From Desulfobacterales bacterium (lineage in GTDB: Bacteria > Desulfobacterota > Desulfobacteria > Desulfobacterales > Desulfosalsimonadaceae), in assembly GCA_018335195.1 (NCBI GenBank), contig JAGXKN010000023.1, forward strand, positions 1-55,220: DNA of 55,220 nt, given 5' to 3'. The position numbers and the translations under genes were made by a program. Below the pieces are notes generated by a model, which made no database searches, was not told the origin of the DNA, and saw only the letters and a program-made list of their open reading frames with translations. Positions 1-7,875 of this stretch are shown in pieces (positions within the stretch are counted from its first letter, which is position 1; every line of letters starts with the position of its first letter).

Positions 1-2775
1 AAAAATTCTCCCTTCTTTGAGTTTGACGGCTTCATCGTTTTTCAGGAGCCTGCGGAGTCGATGAAGAGTGGTGCTAAGCGCGCTTTCGGCCGCATCCCCT
101 TCGGAATCGGGCCAAAGGATGTCGCACGCGCGGCTTTTTTCCACTCCCTTTGCGCGGCCTACGGCAACAAGGGCTTTTAGCAGATCCAGGGGTCTTTGCT
201 GGGCCTTGCGGGTAAACTGCAGCGGCTGTTCGTCCACCATCACGCTGAATTGGCCGAGAGTAAATATTTTTATCGGCCAGGGCCATTCGGGCACATGGAA
301 AAGTTGTTTTTCCGGCATCAGACCTCGAATCCGAATAAGTCTGCGTACATATTCGGTTTCAATTCCCGCCTCCAGGGCTGCAGCGCACAGCCGGGAAATC
401 ATCTGCGGCTGCCAGAAATAGGTATTTAAATATTCCTGCTCCCTTCCCAGGGCCAGCGCATGGCCCAACTTTTCGGCGCACTTTTCCGCCAGGCCCGCTT
501 CCAGGAATAAATCGGCTTCTGCCAGAGCATATTGAAATTCCATGAACTTGTTGTGCGTCACGGATTCCAGGCTGCGGCCGGAGGCCAGGCAGTTTTGCGC
601 ATCCCGATTTTTTCCCGTCATTTGCATCGCCATTGCTTTTCCCAGGCGGGCCACGGCAAGGCTGTGCTTTTCGCCCGCGGCATAGGCAAGTTCCAGTGCG
701 GCATCCGCATGATAAACAGCAGCCGCCGGATCTTTTAAAAGCATGGCGCGCCATACGGTCAGCACGTGATAGTAACACTTTGCCCAGCCACGGGACAAGT
801 CAACATCCGTTGCCGCCCGGTCAAGCATAAGCTTTGCATTTGCAGTATCGTTCAGGCTCAAGGATGCAGCGGCCCCATGGCATAACAGGAAAACCCGCCA
901 TCCGGGAATTTCAATTGCACTTAAAATTGCCAGACCCTCTTTGAATGCCTTGAAACATCGGTCAAATCTGGCGGTTTTCCAGCAGAAAAAGGCGACCAGA
1001 TCTTTATGCATGATTTTCAACAGGGGCGGAGTATCCGGGTTCTCCACATAACCGCCGAATCTTTCGATCAGCGCCTCTGCTTCCCGAAACTCTCCGAGCA
1101 TTAACCGGCAAAAGCCAAGGGGCAGAAAAGCCTGGAGTTTGACGGGTATGGGCTCGCATTTTTCGGCAAGCTCGCGGCATCGCTGCATCAAGGCCCCGAT
1201 TTCCCCGTGAGCCGGGTTTCTCAGGACCATGGCAAGAATCATGCTGGAAATGGTTTTGGATTCCACCTCGGGCGAGCTGTACAGGGGTGTGCTCTCCAGC
1301 AACCGGTCGATTTCAACCAGCCACTCATCCAGCGGGGCGAAAGTGCTGAATATATGCAGATGGGTGTCGACAACACCCGCCCAGGCAAGCATCCGCCCCG
1401 ACGAATCCCGGTTTTTTTTAAATTTCTGATAGGCTTCTTCCAAGAGCTTCCGGGCTTCTTCCGGCCGGTGCGATATGCGGCACATGCCCAGCCAGAACAC
1501 GAGCCAGGGGTTTTTTCCCATTTCTTCTTCGGGCAGCCGGGTAAGCCTGTATTCCATGATCTGCAGTCCTCCCCTGGAAATGAGCAGGGCCGCGTTTTGC
1601 ATGAGAATACGGGTAGTTTCCTCCCAATCGCCGGCATCCAGAAACAATCTCATGGCCTCGACAATGGCGCCTTGGTCTTCGAGTATCCGGGCGGCTTTCT
1701 GGCGAAGATCTTTCAGTTCCTGCTCCGGGGTTTCCTGCAACAGCCGGTTTAAGAGAAACCTGCGAAAAAGCGGGTGGTACTGGTAATACACAATGTCGGC
1801 CCTGCGCTGCTCAATAAAAGCATTTGCCTTGCACAGGCGCCATAATATGTTTTCAGCCCGTGGATTTTCGCTCAGTCGGGCGGCTGTCGGTCCGGTCATC
1901 CACGGAAGCAGGGCGGTTTTGCATAAAAAGCTGTGCGTGGCAGCATCGGTTCTGTCCAGGATTTCGCCGGCAAAGTAATCGAAAATGTGCTCATGCGGCA
2001 GATTTGCCTGGAGATGGCGGTGCGCCTGGAATTCCCGCGCATTTTCCTCGGTTAAAAGAATCAGGCCCGCGGCCCACCCGTCTGTGAACTGGTGAAGTGC
2101 GCGCACCGTGGCATCCGGGAGCTGGTTTCCGCTTTTCTGCCGGATCATCTCCCGGGTTTCTTCCAGTGTCAGACGCAGATCCGCCCATCCCAGAAAAGAC
2201 ATCCAGCCGTTTGCACGCATGCGCATCAGTGCCTGGGGCGGCTGGCTTCTGCTTGCCAGGAGGACCCTGGTATTCGAAGGAATCCGGCGGAGTCCGGTGC
2301 GTATGATTTCATGGAAGGCGCATTTTTCCGGCACTTCCTGGTAGTCATCAAAAATCACTATGCTTTTCGCTGGCAGGCGCCGGAAAAATGTTTCAAAAAA
2401 GCGGCCGGCAAATGCGGTCAGGTCGGGTGATCCGTCCTCTGTAAAATCCGGCAGATCGGGGCCCCCGAACTTTCGAAGATCAAACCGGGCTGCCCGGGCA
2501 AGATAGTGAAACAGGCTTGCCGGATCTTCTTCTCCCGGGTCTATCTGATACCAGGTATATGGCATCCCGCGCGCGTCTAAGTAGGAGGAAAGCAGTGCGG
2601 TCTTTCCCGCCCCCGGAGGTCCGCAAACCCATGTTACCGGTTTTTCCAGGCACTTATCCAGCTTTTCAAAAAGGCGTGTGCGAAAAGTTATCGCTGCAAA
2701 CTCAGGGCGGGTGATCTTGGCGGGCAGCGAAGCATGCGGAAGAAGCTGCCCGGATGCTGTCTTGATCTCGTTCAT
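1..2775 (-). CDS. MalT-like STAND ATPase regulator with C-terminal OmpR/SARP-type winged helix (3'-truncated by window edge)
   Basis: One uninterrupted frame of 925 codons starts at ATG 2773-2775 and runs off the window without a stop. Walker A GPPGAGKTA lies at residues 52-60 and a Walker B-like segment (IVIFDDYQ) near residue 140, followed by a helical hinge and a long all-helical, TPR-like middle as in MalT/LuxR-type STAND regulators. From about residue 835 the protein changes to an OmpR/SARP-type winged helix (FTLGQFSV..., RPLDLLKAL, DILWPDSEG, LHRLRRLL); a BTAD domain probably follows beyond the window. STAND proteins bind ATP and an inducer, oligomerise and then activate transcription. 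The inducer cannot be told from sequence. It is divergent from the sirtuin gene across 286 bp holding operator-like repeats, so autoregulation is plausible. Family assignment is firm; the target is unknown. Confidence 0.85.
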   Translation of the reverse strand, partial: MNEIKTASGQLLPHASLPAKITRPEFAAITFRTRLFEKLDKCLEKPVTWVCGPPGAGKTALLSSYLDARGMPYTWYQIDPGEEDPASLFHYLARAARFDLRKFGGPDLPDFTEDGSPDLTAFAGRFFETFFRRLPAKSIVIFDDYQEVPEKCAFHEIIRTGLRRIPSNTRVLLASRSQPPQALMRMRANGWMSFLGWADLRLTLEETREMIRQKSGNQLPDATVRALHQFTDGWAAGLILLTEENAREFQAHRHLQANLPHEHIFDYFAGEILDRTDAATHSFLCKTALLPWMTGPTAARLSENPRAENILWRLCKANAFIEQRRADIVYYQYHPLFRRFLLNRLLQETPEQELKDLRQKAARILEDQGAIVEAMRLFLDAGDWEETTRILMQNAALLISRGGLQIMEYRLTRLPEEEMGKNPWLVFWLGMCRISHRPEEARKLLEEAYQKFKKNRDSSGRMLAWAGVVDTHLHIFSTFAPLDEWLVEIDRLLESTPLYSSPEVESKTISSMILAMVLRNPAHGEIGALMQRCRELAEKCEPIPVKLQAFLPLGFCRLMLGEFREAEALIERFGGYVENPDTPPLLKIMHKDLVAFFCWKTARFDRCFKAFKEGLAILSAIEIPGWRVFLLCHGAAASLSLNDTANAKLMLDRAATDVDLSRGWAKCYYHVLTVWRAMLLKDPAAAVYHADAALELAYAAGEKHSLAVARLGKAMAMQMTGKNRDAQNCLASGRSLESVTHNKFMEFQYALAEADLFLEAGLAEKCAEKLGHALALGREQEYLNTYFWQPQMISRLCAAALEAGIETEYVRRLIRIRGLMPEKQLFHVPEWPWPIKIFTLGQFSVMVDEQPLQFTRKAQQRPLDLLKALVAVGRAKGVEKSRACDILWPDSEGDAAESALSTTLHRLRRLLKNDEAVKLKEGRIF

Positions 2776-2790
2776 GGGCCGTCCCGGTTG

Positions 2791-2820
2791 CCGGCAAAGG
2801 ACTGTGAAGCGCTTTGCCGG
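2791..2820 (-). promoter_or_regulatory. Perfect 9-bp inverted repeat in the leader of the STAND regulator
   Basis: Arms CCGGCAAAG (2791-2799) and CTTTGCCGG (2812-2820) with a 12-nt spacer, 15 nt upstream of the regulator ATG. In RNA it would form a stable hairpin beside a weak ribosome site (GGGACGG). It could be an operator or a translational attenuator; role inferred. Confidence 0.45.
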
Positions 2821-2863
2821 ACGAGTCTTTGGATACGCGCATGACGTTTTTGTATTGATTCGT

Positions 2864-2938
2864 GTATATATTTATATACCACTTACTTTTCTTATTCTCA
2901 ACGCGGAAATGAACCGTTTTGGCGGGCGGAACCGTTTT
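2864..2938. promoter_or_regulatory. Divergent regulatory region: AT-rich palindrome and direct repeats
   Basis: Between the divergent regulator and sirtuin genes there is a palindrome GTATATA-TT-TATATAC (2864-2879) and two exact direct copies of GAACCGTTTT (2911-2920 and 2929-2938) with an 18-bp period. SARP-type winged-helix regulators are known to bind direct repeats, so this is a candidate operator for the neighbouring regulator. No experimental support; inference from position and repetition. Confidence 0.4.
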
Positions 2939-3061
2939 TTCGCAAGTATACAACATCAAAACAGTGGGCGGCGTTCTTTGGCAGAATCCACATTGACCGG
3001 TGGTTTTTCCTGTTTTATCTTTTTAAACAAAGCAAAGTCTTGAGATATTGGGGCGGAAAAT

Positions 3062-3796
3062 ATGAGCATGCAGGAATTAAAGCAGATGATCGCGGGGGCC
3101 GGGCGCATCGTGGCATTCACGGGTGCCGGCATTTCCGCGGAAAGCGGGATTCCCACCTACCGCGGATCAGACGGCGTGTGGAACAAGTATGATCCCAACA
3201 AGTACGCCAACGTGAACTATTTTTTCCAGGATCCTTCCTATTACTGGAATTTTTTCAAGGAGGCGCGGTATTCCGTGTTAAAGGCGGCCGAGCCCAACGC
3301 CGGGCACAAGGCCCTGGCCCGCCTGGAGCACGCGGGACGCCTGGCTGCGGTGATCACCCAAAATATCGACGGGCTGCACCAGGCCGCCGGCTGCAAAAAC
3401 GTGCTGGAACTGCACGGCAATACCCGGACGATCGGGTGCCTGGACTGCGGAACGGACTACGGTATTGACGCGGTCTATGAGCAGCTCGAAACCGAGCTGC
3501 CGCCGAAATGCCGCCAATGCGGCGGCACGCTCAAGCCCAGGGTGGTCATGTTCGGCGAGTCCCTGCCCGTGGACATACTGGAGCGCGCCACAGAGGAATC
3601 CGGCAGGTGCGACCTGTTCATCTCCGTGGGCAGTTCCCTGGTGGTGCAGCCGGCTGCCTCCATGCCCGCCATTGCCAAAAGGGCGGGCGCCTCCCTGGTG
3701 ATTGTCAACCAGGATCCCACGCCGCTCGATGACCGGGCGGACCTGGTCATCCGGGAAAGTGCCTCTTCCGTGCTCTCCGGCGCCGTGGCGCAATAG
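3062..3796 (+). CDS. cobB: Sir2-family NAD-dependent protein deacylase (sirtuin)
   Basis: 244 residues, the normal size for a bacterial sirtuin. NAD-binding GAGISAESGIP at 21-31, TQNIDGLH at 99-106, catalytic His118 in ELHGN, and a structural zinc site of two Cys pairs (C126/C129 and C150/C153). Sirtuins remove acyl groups from lysines using NAD+, for example to reactivate acyl-CoA synthetases; two such synthetases lie elsewhere in this window. By my alignment the Tyr and Arg that mark desuccinylase-type (class III) sirtuins fall on F65 and A68, so plain deacetylation is more likely. ATG 3062 is chosen; an in-frame ATG two codons later cannot be excluded. Divergent from the STAND regulator. 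Confidence 0.95.
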   Translation: MSMQELKQMIAGAGRIVAFTGAGISAESGIPTYRGSDGVWNKYDPNKYANVNYFFQDPSYYWNFFKEARYSVLKAAEPNAGHKALARLEHAGRLAAVITQNIDGLHQAAGCKNVLELHGNTRTIGCLDCGTDYGIDAVYEQLETELPPKCRQCGGTLKPRVVMFGESLPVDILERATEESGRCDLFISVGSSLVVQPAASMPAIAKRAGASLVIVNQDPTPLDDRADLVIRESASSVLSGAVAQ

Positions 3797-3816
3797 CCCC
3801 GGGTTTTTCGGCCGGC

Positions 3817-4614
3817 CTATACCACCGGATTTTCCAGGAGACCGATCTTCTCGATTTCAACGGTTACCCGATCGCGGGGCTCCAGGTACACCGCCGGGTC
3901 CCTGACAAAACCCACGCCTTCCGGAGTGCCGGTCATAATGACCGTATCCGGCAAAAGGGTCGTATCCTCGGACAGATAGGCGATCAGGCGGGAGACGGAA
4001 AAGATCATGTCCGAGGTGTTGCTTTGCTGCATGATCCCGTTGTTGACCATGCAGGCGATGTCCAGGCTGTCCGGATCGGGAATTTCGTCTGCAGTGACCA
4101 TCACCGGACCCAGCGGGCAGAACGTGTCAAAACTCTTGCCCCGGATCCACTGTCCGCCGCCGGCATTTTTCTGCCACCACCGGGCGGATACGTCGTTTCC
4201 GGCGGTATAGCCCTTGACGTATTCCAGCGCATTTTCTTCGGAAATGTTTCTGGCGGCCCTGCCGATGACCACGGCAAGTTCGGCCTCATAATCCACCTGC
4301 GGGTTTTGCCGGCACGATTCGGGCAACACGATGTTTTCCCCGTGTCCGATTACGGATGCGGGGTTTTTCATAAACAGCACCGGGTAGGCGGGCAGATCGA
4401 GGCCGGTTTCCGCCGCATGCCGCCGGTAGTTCAGCCCGATGCAGAAGACCGCGTACGGGGCGACCGGTGCCAGAAAACGCTCAATGCGCGGCTGGGCCCC
4501 GGTTGGCGCATATCCGCCGTCTCCGGTTTCAATCACCTCGTTTGCCCGGTCCCCCTCCGGATCCGCCCCGAGCCGAACCGTGCCCTCGCTGTCAATAAAG
4601 CGGACGATTTTCAT
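3817..4614 (-). CDS. Fumarylacetoacetate hydrolase (FAH) family protein
   Basis: 265 residues with the FAH-fold signatures GLNYRRHAAE, DYEAELAVVIG (metal-binding acidic residues), GNDVSAR, GKSFDTFCPLGP and TGTPEGVG in the family order. Members are Mg2+-dependent hydrolases, decarboxylases or isomerases of beta-diketo or oxo acids (FAH, HpcE, oxaloacetate decarboxylase/FAHD1). The substrate cannot be told from sequence. A good ribosome site (AAGGAG, 10 nt) precedes ATG. It follows the SlyD-like/methyltransferase fusion gene by 24 nt on the same strand, so the two are probably co-transcribed. Confidence 0.9.
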   Translation of the reverse strand: MKIVRFIDSEGTVRLGADPEGDRANEVIETGDGGYAPTGAQPRIERFLAPVAPYAVFCIGLNYRRHAAETGLDLPAYPVLFMKNPASVIGHGENIVLPESCRQNPQVDYEAELAVVIGRAARNISEENALEYVKGYTAGNDVSARWWQKNAGGGQWIRGKSFDTFCPLGPVMVTADEIPDPDSLDIACMVNNGIMQQSNTSDMIFSVSRLIAYLSEDTTLLPDTVIMTGTPEGVGFVRDPAVYLEPRDRVTVEIEKIGLLENPVV

Positions 4615-4638
4615 CGGTCTGTTTTCTCCTTTCTCTGG

Positions 4639-5838
4639 TTATTTGCGGCATGTTCCCCACACGGCAAAGACCGGATCTGACTGGGGCATGTCCGGCCAGT
4701 ACCGGTCAGTTTCCGGCCGGTCCCATCCCCTCGAGGAAAAGGTGGCCAGATCCGTGAATTTTTCGGTGCGCAGAAAATAGTCCATGACCAGGCCCATGTG
4801 TTCAAATTCGTGAAGCTCGGTCCACAGCCGGATCACCTTGGGCGGAAACCAGCGGTTGGAAAAGGTGTGGATCAGTACTCCGCCGGGTTTTAAAATCCGG
4901 GCCGACTCAATGAAAATCTCCAGCGGCCGGGTCATGTATTCCACGGATACGGTGCAGATAATCCGGTCAAACGTGTTATCCGCAAACGGAAGCTGCGGTT
5001 TTTCGTTTAAGTCATGGATAACAAAGTCTGTGAGCTGCGGGTTGTCTTCCATTTCCCGGGCGTTCATGCCCAGACCGATCATTTCTTTGGGCCGGGCGTT
5101 TTCCGGCACATGCGAGCGCCAGGAACTCATCAGGTCCAGCACCCGCATTTCCGGGGAAAGAAATTCCCCGTAGAGCCCGGAGATGGTCTCTATGGCCCGG
5201 TCGTCAATATGGGTGACCAGGCGCGGCTTTTCGTAAAACCGGGTGTCATCGGTTTCATCGTCCCGGGCAAAGGCCCCGGGCGCCGAAAAATCCGTGGGTA
5301 TGCCCTTGTACCGGGCCTGCATGCCCGGCCCGTCGGATGCCACGGTTTCGGAGAGCTCCTTGCACTGGCCGCCGCGGTCAAACGGCTTGTCCGTAACGCT
5401 GTGTACCGCGGCCGTGAGCTCGATTTCGTATCCGGCCAGGGGATGGTTGAAGTCCACGTCCACGCTCCGGGCGTCAACGCCCGCGCACCGGACCGGTGCC
5501 ACGTTCTGGGGAAATACGTTGTAAAACCCGCCGAGGATACCCCTGGGATAGAAGCGGCCGAATGCGGGTACGGCGCGCTTTTCGTCAAACCGGTCCCGCC
5601 TGATGCGGTATTGGTGCTTTTCATTATGCTTTTCAATCAGCTCACCCGGGGCAAATCGAAATGTTTTTTGCTCGCCCGGGCCGGCGCCTGTAAGCTGCTC
5701 ATAGACAGATGCCGGCAGCATATCGCGCCAGCAGTTGACCATTATCAGGGAGGCATCCGTGTGCACACCCTCGGCGCTTTTCCATTTCATCCGGAATTCA
5801 ATGTCTGCCAAGCTATTTTCATCGATTCGGTGCAACAT
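4639..5838 (-). CDS. Fusion of a SlyD-like FKBP-type PPIase region with a class I SAM methyltransferase
   Basis: 399 residues in two parts. Residues ~60-160 hold the SlyD/FKBP hallmark VDVDFNHPLAGYEIEL (126-141), the core of bacterial SlyD peptidyl-prolyl isomerases. Residues ~205-385 are a Rossmann methyltransferase with an unusual motif I (VLDLMSSWRSHVPE, 233-246, instead of DxGxGxG), a later IHDLNEKPQLPF segment, FDRIICTVSVEY (motif IV-like) and LKPGGVLI (motif V-like). The SSWRSH-type variant is, to my recollection, a recognised methyltransferase subgroup. A protein-folding domain joined to a methyltransferase suggests a protein substrate, but this is inference. Its own promoter probably lies in 5839-5853, after the upstream gene's terminator. 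Confidence 0.75.
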   Translation of the reverse strand: MLHRIDENSLADIEFRMKWKSAEGVHTDASLIMVNCWRDMLPASVYEQLTGAGPGEQKTFRFAPGELIEKHNEKHQYRIRRDRFDEKRAVPAFGRFYPRGILGGFYNVFPQNVAPVRCAGVDARSVDVDFNHPLAGYEIELTAAVHSVTDKPFDRGGQCKELSETVASDGPGMQARYKGIPTDFSAPGAFARDDETDDTRFYEKPRLVTHIDDRAIETISGLYGEFLSPEMRVLDLMSSWRSHVPENARPKEMIGLGMNAREMEDNPQLTDFVIHDLNEKPQLPFADNTFDRIICTVSVEYMTRPLEIFIESARILKPGGVLIHTFSNRWFPPKVIRLWTELHEFEHMGLVMDYFLRTEKFTDLATFSSRGWDRPETDRYWPDMPQSDPVFAVWGTCRK

Positions 5839-5853
5839 ATATATATCCTATCA

Positions 5854-5883
5854 TAAAAATGGGACAGATTTAACATCTGTCCC
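5854..5883 (-). terminator. Rho-independent terminator after the HpaB-fold gene
   Basis: A perfect 9-bp stem (GGGACAGAT / ATCTGTCCC, 5861-5869 and 5875-5883) with a 5-nt loop. Read leftward it is followed by ATTTTTATG, giving a U-rich tail. It sits 56 nt past the stop of the leftward HpaB-fold gene and separates it from the methyltransferase fusion. Confidence 0.75.
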
Positions 5884-5938
5884 GGGATTTGCAAAAACAG
5901 GGAGAACCGTAAAATCCGCCCCTGCGGCGATCACGCAT

Positions 5939-7387
5939 CTATGACCCGTCCAGGGGCATTATCCCCGCGGCTTTTTTGGCATGGGTTTCATACCGATCCA
6001 GGGGCGATTCATACAGTATCATCATTTTCTGTGCGGCCATGGATCCTTCTGCATGCACCGTGGTCACTTCATGGAAAGCCGATTCGTGAGAACATACGTG
6101 GCGCATGGTTTCATGCACCATTTGCAGCCGTTCCATGGTGGAATACTTTTCCGGGCCGCCCAGGTAATGCTCCAGGTATTGGTGAATATCCGGGTTGTCC
6201 CAGTCCCGCTTGTCCGGGCAGGTCGCAAGAATGCCGCCGCCGATGTCCTGGATCAGCTTGACAAAATCGTGGTACTTGTCTGCAAAATGCAGCTTGGCCA
6301 TGTTGGTGACCAATGGGTTTGGCACGGCGATATCTCCGTACATGACCGGCTCCAGAGCCGAAGCCCGGGTCAGTGCGCGCAGGGTTTCCACGTAGGCCGA
6401 GATGTCAGCCAGCTTGTCGCGAATGTGGCCGACTTTTTCCAGCCCGTTGTACTTGGCCATGGCCACGGCGCAGCCGGCCATGACCTCTACTGATGGAATC
6501 TTGTAACTGATGGCCGTAAAACGGTGAAACGTGGCAAACGTGTAGGCCAGAAGCATTGAATGCTGCCATTCGCCGCACATGAACACCCGGTCCCAGGGAA
6601 CAAATACGTTGTCGAATATGATCAGGGCCTCGCTTAGCTCGCGTACCGGGCGATCCGGATGAAATTCCCGGTCAGACCACGGACCGCGGCCGTTGCGGCA
6701 GATAAAGGTTATGCCCTTGGTGTTTGCCGGGATGGCAAAGCTCAGGGCGTATTCGGCTTCGTTTTCCCGCATCTGGCGGGTGGGCACCACGATGATCTCG
6801 TTTGCGTTAGGTGCACTGGTAATATGCATCTTGGCGCCATTGACCACGATGCCGTCGTCTCTTCTTTCCACCACGCGCAGGTAGTAGTCCGGGTGCTTCT
6901 GCCGGGCGGGCTCCTTGGATCGATCTCCTTTTACGCAGGTGACCGCCCCGCAGGTATGCAGGTCGTTTTTGCGCAGATGTTCCAGAAAGTTTTTCGCGTT
7001 TTGTTCATACTGCTTGTTGCCCATCTGCCGGGCAACCACCATTGCCGCATTCAGGCAGTCAGTACCGATGTCCTTGCCGAAAGGCAGCCCGCCCGTGTTT
7101 TCCATAAGCAGGTGAATCATCCGGGTGCGGTTAAACAAATCCGCCGAGGTTTGCGGCGTGATAAAAAACCGGTTGATCGGCTCCCCGGTTTCCGGGTGGG
7201 ATGCCACTAATTGATCCCGCACTTCCGGATCTGTTGCGGCAGTCATCTCGTAGCCTGCTGCCACCGTGTCCACGGTAACGCCGAGAACGCGGTGCCGGGG
7301 AATGTCTTCCACCTTTTCCCCGCTGATGTATACGTTTCTCCCGTCGCGCAGGCTGTCTTTATATTCTTGTGCAGTGCGAATTCCCAT
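5939..7387 (-). CDS. 4-hydroxyphenylacetate 3-hydroxylase (HpaB) / 4-hydroxybutyryl-CoA dehydratase-fold flavoprotein, Fe-S ligands not evident
   Basis: 482 residues across the HpaB/AbfD superfamily, with an acyl-CoA-dehydrogenase-like core (NGAKMHITSAPNANE, FDNVFVPWDRVF, FATFHRF). In AbfD of Clostridium a [4Fe-4S] cluster is held by C99, C103, H292 and C299 (numbering from memory). Here the first region reads NTGGLPFGKDIG with no C-x3-C; H288 is present, but the residue seven on is Tyr295, not Cys. True dehydratase activity is therefore doubtful; an FAD-dependent hydroxylase, isomerase or other acyl-CoA-type reaction is possible. Ribosome site AAGGGAGG precedes ATG. It lies 131 bp downstream of the dsrE gene and is followed by a terminator, so it is likely its own unit. 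Confidence 0.8.
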   Translation of the reverse strand: MGIRTAQEYKDSLRDGRNVYISGEKVEDIPRHRVLGVTVDTVAAGYEMTAATDPEVRDQLVASHPETGEPINRFFITPQTSADLFNRTRMIHLLMENTGGLPFGKDIGTDCLNAAMVVARQMGNKQYEQNAKNFLEHLRKNDLHTCGAVTCVKGDRSKEPARQKHPDYYLRVVERRDDGIVVNGAKMHITSAPNANEIIVVPTRQMRENEAEYALSFAIPANTKGITFICRNGRGPWSDREFHPDRPVRELSEALIIFDNVFVPWDRVFMCGEWQHSMLLAYTFATFHRFTAISYKIPSVEVMAGCAVAMAKYNGLEKVGHIRDKLADISAYVETLRALTRASALEPVMYGDIAVPNPLVTNMAKLHFADKYHDFVKLIQDIGGGILATCPDKRDWDNPDIHQYLEHYLGGPEKYSTMERLQMVHETMRHVCSHESAFHEVTTVHAEGSMAAQKMMILYESPLDRYETHAKKAAGIMPLDGS

Positions 7388-7518
7388 GGCCTTTTCCTCC
7401 CTTGCGGTTGGTGTTGAATGCGGTCTCGGCGGCTTTTGGCCGACCCGAGCCGTGCAGACAAAATGCTAATCCCTGGGCCGAGAATATGCAAATTTTGCCG
7501 CAGCAGGGAGAAAACGGG

Positions 7519-7863
7519 CTACACGGTCAGCAGGGCCTCGCTGTTTTTCAGGATTTCGGTCAGCGGCGGGCCCCAGTACTTGACCTCGACATCGAGCCCT
7601 TCCAGGGTTTCAGTGGCCCCGAGCTGATCTGCGCACGCCTTGCACGCCGTGACATGCACGCCGGCCTTTAGGGCCTGCCTGATTTTTTCCTGTATGTCTT
7701 CGTTGTCGCGTACCAGTGCGGCGGTTGCGCCCCAGATGACCAGAGTAACGTTTTCCCACCATCCGCGCTTTTTGGAATTAATGGTGTACATAAAAACCAT
7801 TTTTTCGGCTGTCACCGGATCCGCATTGGTCCACAACACGTAGAGATGATTTTTTTCGCTCAT
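7519..7863 (-). CDS. DsrE-family small sulfur-transfer-type protein
   Basis: 114 residues with the DsrE/DsrF-like fold pattern: N-terminal strand LYVLWTNADP, GWWENVTLVIWG, then a helix with AGVHVTACKACADQLGA and C-terminal VKYWGPPLTEIL. The CKAC pair near residues 74-77 is a candidate sulfur carrier, as in DsrE/TusD proteins that pass persulfide sulfur. It is last in an operon with galT and a TtuA-like tRNA thiolase, 12 nt after the thiolase stop, which fits a sulfur-relay role (inference). Strong ribosome site AAAGGAG. Confidence 0.8.
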   Translation of the reverse strand: MSEKNHLYVLWTNADPVTAEKMVFMYTINSKKRGWWENVTLVIWGATAALVRDNEDIQEKIRQALKAGVHVTACKACADQLGATETLEGLDVEVKYWGPPLTEILKNSEALLTV

Positions 7864-7875
7864 GGAATTTCTCCT

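Noticed and set aside
3062-3796. Desuccinylase-type (SIRT5/CobB class III) specificity
   Set aside because: The Tyr and Arg that define it align with F65 and A68, so I do not claim it.
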